Source: an uncultured Lachnospiraceae bacterium (lineage in GTDB: Bacteria > Bacillota > Clostridia > Lachnospirales > Lachnospiraceae). From it: a stretch of DNA of 64,000 bases. The notes under the pieces were generated by a model that was not told where the DNA came from, searched no databases, and was given only the letters and a program-made list of their open reading frames with translations. Shown one piece after another: positions 57,814-64,000 of this stretch. Position 1 is the stretch's first letter, and each line of letters begins with the position of its first letter. A program made the position numbers and the translations under genes. The DNA is taken from NCBI GenBank assembly GCA_949948715.1, contig CATLGW010000003.1:1-64000 (forward strand), in the 5' to 3' direction.

Positions 57814-58844
57814 TGCTGAACTGTATCAGAATACAAGGGTTTAAGTGCTTTCAGGAAGCAGAAATCAGGTTTTCCAATTTTACATTGCTTGCGGGAAAAA
57901 ATTCTACCGGGAAATCCACAGTTATTCAGGCCGTTCTCGCGCTGTATCAGAACAGTGCCAGTTCGCTGGCGGGAAAGTATATGAACATCGGAACTGTCGG
58001 GGAGGTTAAAAACTGGATTGCGGGAAGCAGCGAAATTGTTCTGGAGGCAGCGTATGAATATTGTGGAGAGGAATCCTCGTACAGGAAAACTTTTAGGGAA
58101 GGGTTTGAGAAAAGAGAAGGAGCCGAATTTTCAGATAAAATAAATGTCCGCTATCTGACGGCGGACAGAATCGGCGTGGAGGATACGTACCGGAAATCAC
58201 TGGAAGGAAGGGATAAAATCGGAGTTCGCTGCGAATATGCGTTTTTCTATCTGGCAGGGCATAAGGATGAGGAGATACAGGAGAAAGCATTTATTTATGA
58301 CAGCACGGCGAAGACGACTCTGGGAGGCCAGGTGGACTATTGGCTGGAGAGGATTTTAGGCTACCGGGTGTCCGCGGAAGAAATTCAGGGGACGGAGTTG
58401 ATTCGGGTGGCATACAAAAACCGTGAGCTTGGAAGAGATATCAGGCCTAAAAACGTGGGGACCGGCGTCAGCTATATTGCAGAGATAATTATTGCCGCGT
58501 TTTCCTGTGGAAAGGACGATGTGCTGATCGTCGAAAATCCGGAGATCCATCTCCATCCTTCCGGGCAGTGTGAATTGATGGAATTCTTGGTTTTTTTGGC
58601 GCGAAAGGGTCTGCAGGTGGTGATGGAAACCCATAGCGATCATATTTTTAACGGGCTGCGGAGATGTGTCAGCAGAGATCGGATCACCAATGATAAAGTG
58701 CGGATTTATTTTTTCCGGCAGAACGAGGACAAGATAAGTATACCGGTGGAGATCTTCGTGGAGGAGGACGGGCATGTGAAGAATCAGCAGGATGGGCTGT
58801 TCGACCAGATTGAGAAAGATTTGGATGTGATTTTGGGGTGGTGA
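57813..58844 (+). CDS. AAA ATPase of the DUF3696/OLD-like type
   Basis: A 343-residue ABC/SMC-like ATPase. It begins MLNCIRIQGFKCFQEAEIRF with Walker A LAGKNSTGKSTVIQAVL; signature region IRPKNVGTGVSYIAEII; Walker B VLIVENPEIHLHPSGQ; H-loop METHSDHIFNGLRR. The C-terminus GLFDQIEKDLDVILGW is the DUF3696 ending. Such ATPases are sensors or motors in several phage-defence systems. It overlaps the upstream gene by one base and leads into the third by three. Confidence 0.88.
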   Translation: MLNCIRIQGFKCFQEAEIRFSNFTLLAGKNSTGKSTVIQAVLALYQNSASSLAGKYMNIGTVGEVKNWIAGSSEIVLEAAYEYCGEESSYRKTFREGFEKREGAEFSDKINVRYLTADRIGVEDTYRKSLEGRDKIGVRCEYAFFYLAGHKDEEIQEKAFIYDSTAKTTLGGQVDYWLERILGYRVSAEEIQGTELIRVAYKNRELGRDIRPKNVGTGVSYIAEIIIAAFSCGKDDVLIVENPEIHLHPSGQCELMEFLVFLARKGLQVVMETHSDHIFNGLRRCVSRDRITNDKVRIYFFRQNEDKISIPVEIFVEEDGHVKNQQDGLFDQIEKDLDVILGW

Positions 58845-58847
58845 GGC

Positions 58848-59702
58848 GTGAATTTTATTTTGAACGAAAAATCTCTGCACGGTCAGTTTGAAAGCGTAGA
58901 GGAATTTCTGAAAAGTCTGGAGACTAACCTGGGGTGCTTTAGGCTGGTGAGAAGCCAGGGAGACGGAGAAATCAGAAAGATTGCGGATTTTTATAAATGC
59001 AAAATCACAGAGAAATTGCGCCTGGGAGATTTAAAACAGTTTCCCAGGTCGGATGAATTGAGCCGCTTCAGGATTGCGCTGGATAAGGAGATGAGAACTG
59101 AGCCTTACTGGGATTTGACGCCGGCTCATGATTATGGTAAGCCCTACTGGATGGGGGAGGAGGATATGGCGGCTACGGCAGTGGCGGAGGCAACAGCGCG
59201 GCAGGAAAGCCTTTTATCTTTTGATTCCGCCGATTATTCTGACCGCAGGCTTTGTATCAGGTTTGACGGAGAAGAATATTCCGTGCTTTCCATATATAGC
59301 CCGGCATATCTGGCAGAATGCCTGGGTGAACGGATGGGGCTGGAACGGGACGAGTGCCTGAAGGCACGTTATGCCAAAACGCGCCTGGATTGTTCCCTTT
59401 TGGAAAGAGAATACGGGGCAGAGGGTTTGGAGAAAGAAGAGTATGCCCTTCTTATGGGAACCCTGGACAAGTTTGTGAAACATGAATCATGGGAAAGCAT
59501 CGGATTGGATGACGGATTGGAATATAAAAAGTACACGCCGGCTTCAAGCGAGGAAGACTGGTTTCGTAATACGGTTTACAGCGATAAGACTATTATGAAA
59601 TTTCGTTTCAGCAGCAGGATGAGGTGTTTCGGATATCGGAAAGGAGACCGTTTTCGATTATTGAGGATAGAAAGGGATCATAAGAGAAGCGACAAGGGGT
59701 AA
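58848..59702 (+). CDS. Uncharacterised third protein of the DUF262/DUF3696 cassette
   Basis: A 284-residue soluble protein beginning MNFILNEKSLHGQFESVEEFLKSL. The first ~130 residues are mixed helix/strand, followed by a Cys-poor acidic middle part; no nuclease or nucleotide motif could be assigned. DWFRNTVYSDKTIMKFRFSSRMRCFGYRKGDRF at the end is basic and could touch nucleic acid. GTG start three bases after the ATPase stop, so the three genes form one unit. Probably the effector or an adaptor of the system; this is inference from position only. Confidence 0.6.
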   Translation: MNFILNEKSLHGQFESVEEFLKSLETNLGCFRLVRSQGDGEIRKIADFYKCKITEKLRLGDLKQFPRSDELSRFRIALDKEMRTEPYWDLTPAHDYGKPYWMGEEDMAATAVAEATARQESLLSFDSADYSDRRLCIRFDGEEYSVLSIYSPAYLAECLGERMGLERDECLKARYAKTRLDCSLLEREYGAEGLEKEEYALLMGTLDKFVKHESWESIGLDDGLEYKKYTPASSEEDWFRNTVYSDKTIMKFRFSSRMRCFGYRKGDRFRLLRIERDHKRSDKG

Positions 59703-60001
59703 TCCATAAGAAATTTTCGGTTCCGGTAAATATAAATCGCCGGAAGAGGTGCCAAAAGAAGGCTCTATGGGAAACCTGCGCCAAGTATGACCGGTATTAC
59801 GTGGCGCAATTGGATGAACTGCACAGGGAGGTGTGCAGAATTCGAGTGGATTGTAAGGCAGGCAGCAGGCAAAGGGCTGCGGAAAAATGTTTTCGGAGGC
59901 GGCGTATGAGTATTGTGCTTTATTTCGAAATATAGTATAATAACAACTACTTTAGGGCGGATGCCTGTGCCGCGCGGCGCGGACAATGGGAGGAAACTGG
60001 G
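59703..60001. other. Intergenic region, possible gene remnant
   Basis: No complete gene. In one frame (about 59733-59935) the codons read RRKRCQKKALWETCAKYDRYYVAQLDELHREVCR and onward, protein-like and free of stops but without a start codon, perhaps the decayed end of a gene. The last ~60 bases lead up to the PilT-like gene, with a tatagtataata box near 59930 as a candidate -10. Confidence 0.3.
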
Positions 60002-60910
60002 ATGTCTGTAATTGAGGATGTGGAAGCGATATTGAGGACGGCGGCGGACGCGGATGCCAGCGATGTGCATTTGTCCGTGGGTGCGACCCCGCGTATGCGC
60101 GTGAGGGGGAAGCTGGCGGAGATGGATTTTCCCAGGCTTTCGCCGGCGGATACCCTGGATATTCTGGTGAATCTGATGAACGATGTTCAGAGAGAGCGCT
60201 TTGAGGAGAAGGGCGAGTTTGACATGGCCTGTTCCTTTGCGGGGAACATCAGGTGTCGTGTCAGTGCGTACAAGCAGATGGGAAACGTATCTCTGGCCTT
60301 TCGCCTTATATCCCCCCATGTGCCCTCCCTGGAGAGTCTGAGCGCCCCGGAGGCAGTGGCCGGACTTTGCGCCGAGAGGAGCGGTCTGGTGCTGGTGGCG
60401 GGCCCCGTTGGCAGCGGCAAGACCACCACATTGGCGGCCATTGCGGACCATATCAACAAAAACAGGGAGGCTCATATCATTACTCTGGAGCGTCCGGTGG
60501 AATATCTGCACATTCATGACAAGTCCGTGGTTGACCAGAGGGAGATCGGTCTGGATTCGGAGAGCTATGCCATGGCCCTGCGCGCGGCTCTCAGAGAGGA
60601 TCCGGATGTGATTCTGGCAGGGGAGCTGGAGGATGCGGATACCGTTTGCGCGGCGCTGGACGCCGTGGAAGCGGGATGTCTGGTGTTTACGGCGGTGGCG
60701 GTGACGGGAGCCAACGGCGCCCTGGAATATCTGCTTCACAAATTTCCCGCGGCTTTGCAGCAGCAAATCAGAAATCGTCTGGCGGGAGTGCTGCAGGCGG
60801 TGGTGGTTCAGAGGAGGTCCCCGGAGAACCATGGCATTTCCTATGAGGTTCTGCAGGTGACAGCTCAGAACAGGGCGGAGCTTAGAGGCGTCAGAACGGG
60901 CAAGGTTTAG
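60002..60910 (+). CDS. PilT/PilU-like secretion ATPase, degenerate
   Basis: A 302-residue protein of the PilT branch of type II/IV secretion ATPases. N-terminal domain AADADASDVHLSVGATPRMRVRGKL; Walker A VAGPVGSGKTTTLAAIAD; Asp-box region ITLERPVEYLH; Walker B REDPDVILAGELEDADT. Normal PilT has GEMRD here and a His box TLHTNSA; this protein has GELED and TAVAVTGANGA, so the Arg and the His are missing. It is ~40 residues shorter at the C-terminus. No other pilus gene is in the window. Motor function is doubtful. Confidence 0.8.
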   Translation: MSVIEDVEAILRTAADADASDVHLSVGATPRMRVRGKLAEMDFPRLSPADTLDILVNLMNDVQRERFEEKGEFDMACSFAGNIRCRVSAYKQMGNVSLAFRLISPHVPSLESLSAPEAVAGLCAERSGLVLVAGPVGSGKTTTLAAIADHINKNREAHIITLERPVEYLHIHDKSVVDQREIGLDSESYAMALRAALREDPDVILAGELEDADTVCAALDAVEAGCLVFTAVAVTGANGALEYLLHKFPAALQQQIRNRLAGVLQAVVVQRRSPENHGISYEVLQVTAQNRAELRGVRTGKV

Positions 60911-61152
60911 AGGAAGGCGTACGGGGCGGGAGTTCAAACCGGCCCCGGGGAGAGAGCAGCGAGGGTTTTGCCCCAGGGGGGCAGCCACGGCAATTCGGGG
61001 CGAAGAGATCTGGTCTATTCTATTTCTGGTATTTTCTTTTATTTACCCAATCAAGTATACTGTAAAATTTACAATGCCCAAAGGGGTGAACACAGGTCCG
61101 GGCCGTCTGCGGCTTTTCTTTGTGTACCCCCAGGGGCCCAAAGGAGGTTTTT

Positions 61153-62685
61153 ATGTATTGCAGAGTTTTGTCCAGCGCCCTGGAGGGCGTGAAAGCGTAT
61201 CCGGTGGGAGTGGAGGTGGACATTGCGCCGGGGCTTCCTACCTTTAATATGGTAGGTTCTCTGGGAACGGAGGTGAGGGAATCGAGAGAGAGGGTCAGCG
61301 TGGCGTTACGAAATGCGGGCTTCCCGATCCCCTGCGCTCACATTACCGTGAATTTGTCGCCGGCCGACCGCAGAAAGGAGGGAACTGCCTTTGATCTTCC
61401 CATTGCGGTAGGGCTTTTGCAGTCCATGGAATATTTTCCCCGGGGAGCAGCGGAGAATATTCTGTTTCTGGGGGAATTGGGACTTGACGGAGAGCTGAGG
61501 CGGGTCAACGGAGTGCTGCCCATGGTGCAGGCCGCGGCCAAGGGGGGAATCGAAGAATGCATTGTCCCCCTGGAAAATGCCACGGAGGGGGCGGTGGTGC
61601 CGGGGATCACCGTGAGAGGAGCGGAGAATGTGAGACAGGTGCTGCAGTTTTTGCGGGAGGGCAGAGAGAGCCCTGTGCTGGAGGCTGCCCATGTGAATCT
61701 GGAGGAGCTGTTTTATCGGGGAGAGGATGCCGGCCGGGACTTTGCCCAGGTGAACGGCCAGGAAGGGGCAAAGCGGGCGGCCGAGATTGCCGCCGCGGGC
61801 TTTCACAATCTGCTGATGACAGGGCCTCCCGGCGTGGGAAAGTCCATGATTGCCAAGCGGATTCCCGGCATCCTGCCGCCTCTCAACCTGGAGGAGAGCC
61901 TGGAGGTGACGGCGGTGTACAGTGTGGCCGGAAACCTGGGGGATGCGGCGCTGGTGACAGACAGGCCCTTTCAGAGCCCTCACCACACGGTTTCCGCCTC
62001 CGCCTTTATCGGGGGAAGCGCCGTGCCCAAGCCGGGGCTTTTGTCCCTGTCCCATCGGGGCGTGCTGTTTTTGGACGAGCTGCCGGAATTTCCCAGAAAG
62101 CTTCTGGACGGCATGAGACAGCCCCTGGAGGAACGCCGGGTGCAGATATCGCGGGTTTTCGGAAATGTGACTTATCCCGCGGAATTTATGCTGGTCTGCG
62201 CCATGAACCCCTGCCCCTGCGGATATTATCCCGATCTGGGCCGCTGCCGCTGTACCCCAGCCCAGATCAGAAGATATATGGGGAAGGTCTCCGGCCCTGT
62301 GATGGACCGCATCGACCTGTGTGTGGAGCTTCAAGCGGTGGAGCTTATGGGGCTTAGAGAGAGGGGCCGGGGGGAGGACAGCGGGCGGATCAGAGAGCGG
62401 GTCATGGTGGCCAGAAGCCGACAGGAGCGGCGCTTTCGGGGAACCGGATACCGTTTTAACGCGGATATCCAGGCGGCGGATGTGGAGCGATACTGTAAAC
62501 TGGGGGAGAGTGAGGGACTGTGCGCGGCGCAGATTTACCACAGTCTGCAGCTCAGCGCCAGAACCTATCACAGGATTCTCAAGGTGGCCAGGACCATCGC
62601 TGACCTGGCGGATGCGGATGAGATAGGGGACGAGCATCTGCTGGAGGCGGCGGGCTATCGTCCGGCCCAGGACTATTGGCTGTAA
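61153..62685 (+). CDS. comM: YifB/ComM-family Mg-chelatase-like AAA+ protein
   Basis: A 510-residue AAA+ protein. The N-terminal Lon-like ChlI domain starts YCRVLSSALEGVKAYPVGVEVDIAPGLPTFNMVGS; Walker A LMTGPPGVGKSMIAKRIPGIL; Walker B GVLFLDELPEF; the insertion with CAMNPCPCGYYPD and the C-terminal domain are present. In naturally competent bacteria ComM is a branch-migration helicase in transformation; its role elsewhere is less clear. ATG after aaggaggttttt. Bases 60911-61152 hold no gene; a weak GGCCG-tctg-CGGC hairpin with TTTTC ends there. Confidence 0.93.
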   Translation: MYCRVLSSALEGVKAYPVGVEVDIAPGLPTFNMVGSLGTEVRESRERVSVALRNAGFPIPCAHITVNLSPADRRKEGTAFDLPIAVGLLQSMEYFPRGAAENILFLGELGLDGELRRVNGVLPMVQAAAKGGIEECIVPLENATEGAVVPGITVRGAENVRQVLQFLREGRESPVLEAAHVNLEELFYRGEDAGRDFAQVNGQEGAKRAAEIAAAGFHNLLMTGPPGVGKSMIAKRIPGILPPLNLEESLEVTAVYSVAGNLGDAALVTDRPFQSPHHTVSASAFIGGSAVPKPGLLSLSHRGVLFLDELPEFPRKLLDGMRQPLEERRVQISRVFGNVTYPAEFMLVCAMNPCPCGYYPDLGRCRCTPAQIRRYMGKVSGPVMDRIDLCVELQAVELMGLRERGRGEDSGRIRERVMVARSRQERRFRGTGYRFNADIQAADVERYCKLGESEGLCAAQIYHSLQLSARTYHRILKVARTIADLADADEIGDEHLLEAAGYRPAQDYWL

Positions 62686-62753
62686 GGAACCGTAAAAATT
62701 GTTTTTTTATTTCAGTTTCGTTTATTGTAAATATCGGGAAAGGCGGGGAGAGG

Positions 62754-63941
62754 ATGGAGAAAGCTTGCGTTTATTGGCTGTGCAGTATGAAAAGCCTGGG
62801 CAGCCGCACCGTAGACAGACTTTTGGAGTATTTCGGGACGGCGGAGGCGGTCTACCGCGCGCCGGAGAGGGAGCTGCGACTGCTCTTGAAGGAGAAAAAG
62901 CTGGGGGAGGTGCTGGAGAGCCGAAGAGACCGGGATCCGCAGCGGGAGTTCGGGCTTTTACAGGAGAGAGGCATCGGATTTCTGGCGAGGGAGGATCCGG
63001 AGTATCCCAGACGGCTCTTGGAGATTCCCGACGCGCCCCGGGGTATATTTTATCTGGGAAGACTGCCGGAGGAGGAACGGCTGTCCGTGGCCGTCATCGG
63101 GGCCAGAGACTGCTCGGAGTACGGCAGATTCGTGGCGGAGGGGCTGGGGAGGGAGCTGGGCAGACGGGGCGTCCAGGTAGTCAGCGGCATGGCCAGGGGG
63201 ATTGACGGAATCGGTCAGAGGGCGGCTTTGGAGGCGGGCGGCAGCTCCTTCGGGGTGCTGGGATGCGGTGTGGATCTGTGCTATCCCAGGCAGAACAGAG
63301 AGTTGTATGAACGGTTGAGGGAGAAGGGGGGCCTGCTGTCCACCTTTGCCCCGGGGACGCCCGCCCTGGCCCGGAATTTTCCGCCCAGAAACCGGATTGT
63401 CAGCGGATTGGCAGACGCCGTGGTGGTCGTGGAAGCCAGGCAGAAAAGCGGCACGCTGATCACGGTGGATATGGCGCTGGAGCAGGGAAAGGAGGTCTAT
63501 GTGGTGCCGGGCCGGGTGACGGACAGATTGAGCGACGGGTGCAACAGGCTCTTAAAGCAGGGGGCGGGGATCTTTCTGTCCCCCGCAGAGTTTGCGGAGG
63601 AGATGGAGGAGCTTTTTCGGCGAAAGACGGGGAGGGGACCGGAGCATAAGGGCGCCGCCGGGGATGTTTCCGGGGAGAGGGACAGAGACGGGCGGGAGCA
63701 AAAAAAGGCTTCTGACGGAAGCGTTTTTTTGGCGGAAGATAACCGGAGCCTGCAGCTTTCGGAGGAATTGGCGGCCATATACGGGGAACTGGATTTTTAT
63801 CCCAAATCCGTGTCCCAAATCCAGGCGGGGCTGTCCGAGAGATACGGTCCGAGAAAGGTGGGGCTGTGCCTGATGGAGCTGTGCGTAAGGAAGCTGGCGG
63901 TGCAGGTGAGTCCCGGTTCCTTCAGGATTTTCACCGCATAG
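62754..63941 (+). CDS. dprA: DNA processing protein DprA
   Basis: Loads RecA on incoming single-stranded DNA. 395 residues from the ATG after ggcggggagagg. N-terminal helix-hairpin region (VYWLCSMKSLGSRTVDRLLEYFG), Rossmann-like core VAVIGARDCSEYG, VVSGMARGIDGIGQRAALEAGG and FPPRNRIVSGLADAVVVVEARQKSGTLITVDMALEQGKEVYVVPG, then a polar linker and a C-terminal winged helix (ELAAIYGELDFYPKSVSQIQAGL). comM-dprA is a common pair, usually followed by topA, which would lie beyond the window; only 59 non-coding bases follow here. Confidence 0.95.
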   Translation: MEKACVYWLCSMKSLGSRTVDRLLEYFGTAEAVYRAPERELRLLLKEKKLGEVLESRRDRDPQREFGLLQERGIGFLAREDPEYPRRLLEIPDAPRGIFYLGRLPEEERLSVAVIGARDCSEYGRFVAEGLGRELGRRGVQVVSGMARGIDGIGQRAALEAGGSSFGVLGCGVDLCYPRQNRELYERLREKGGLLSTFAPGTPALARNFPPRNRIVSGLADAVVVVEARQKSGTLITVDMALEQGKEVYVVPGRVTDRLSDGCNRLLKQGAGIFLSPAEFAEEMEELFRRKTGRGPEHKGAAGDVSGERDRDGREQKKASDGSVFLAEDNRSLQLSEELAAIYGELDFYPKSVSQIQAGLSERYGPRKVGLCLMELCVRKLAVQVSPGSFRIFTA

Positions 63942-64000
63942 ACAGGGAGGGCCAGGCGATACCCGCGCCGGCGTTGGGAAAATACAGAGAAAAGACCAGG

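Noticed and set aside
59765-60988. 407-codon minus-strand ORF
   Set aside because: It is the complement of the PilT-like gene, with Arg/His/Gln-rich composition typical of shadow frames.
61306-62637. 443-codon minus-strand ORF
   Set aside because: Shadow of comM; no start site or family features.

Overview
The window is chromosomal DNA of an endospore-forming member of the Clostridia, most likely a Lachnospiraceae. The evidence is a complete spoIIIA operon, spoIVB, gpr, spoIIP and sigK, clostridial housekeeping order (ispA-dxs-tlyA-nadK-recN), GC-rich coding with strong GGAGG ribosome binding sites, and frequent GTG/TTG starts. No rRNA or tRNA gene was seen.

Layout. 1-2150: a tandem hairpin repeat, a dispersed structured repeat and three AT-rich minus-strand accessory genes. 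2298-7722: spoIIIAA-AH, encoding the mother-cell half of the feeding-tube channel. 7730-12076: a second copy of the structured repeat in the deoB leader, deoB, prfC and a transglutaminase-like lipoprotein. 12203-21097: Asp23/Gls24, nusB, xseA, xseB, ispA, dxs, tlyA, nadK, recN. 21237-27794: a block between recN and spoIVB with a Wzz/BY-kinase fusion, an ECF-like sigma factor, an ABC exporter, a CBM2-like small protein and a CmpB-type membrane protein. 27907-31258: spoIVB and typA, convergent with almost no gap. 31454-42721: an OB-fold protein, CobA-like protein, lysine riboswitch with dapA-dapB, a repeat lipoprotein, eukaryotic-type hisA, an EIIC-like permease, an inactive LytM protein with bactofilin, yerC, DUF1836, zinc-ribbon and TPM proteins, rpsT. 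42990-49005: gpr-spoIIP, lepA-hemW, sigK. 49009-55003: a genomic island built on repeated copies of the sigK 3' end. 55128-59702: a TetR/CPBP pair and a three-gene DUF262-like/DUF3696 cassette. 60002-63941: a PilT-like ATPase, comM (yifB) and dprA.

How genes work together. SpoIIIA proteins, the SpoIIQ-like LytM protein, SpoIVB, SpoIIP, SigK and Gpr serve engulfment, forespore-to-mother-cell signalling and germination. dapA/dapB feed lysine, peptidoglycan and dipicolinate supply under a lysine riboswitch. ispA and dxs supply isoprenoids.

The most notable accessory content is: (i) the sigK-tail island carrying a HEPN-like protein with a dual-NTPase KGGVGR protein and an AAA/PD-(D/E)XK gene, looking like a defence island; (ii) the adjacent DUF262-like/DUF3696/unknown cassette; (iii) a dispersed three-way-junction repeat with compensatory changes between its copies; (iv) an antisense arrangement at spoIVB/typA. 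Gene functions are inferred from recognised sequence motifs; no database search was run.
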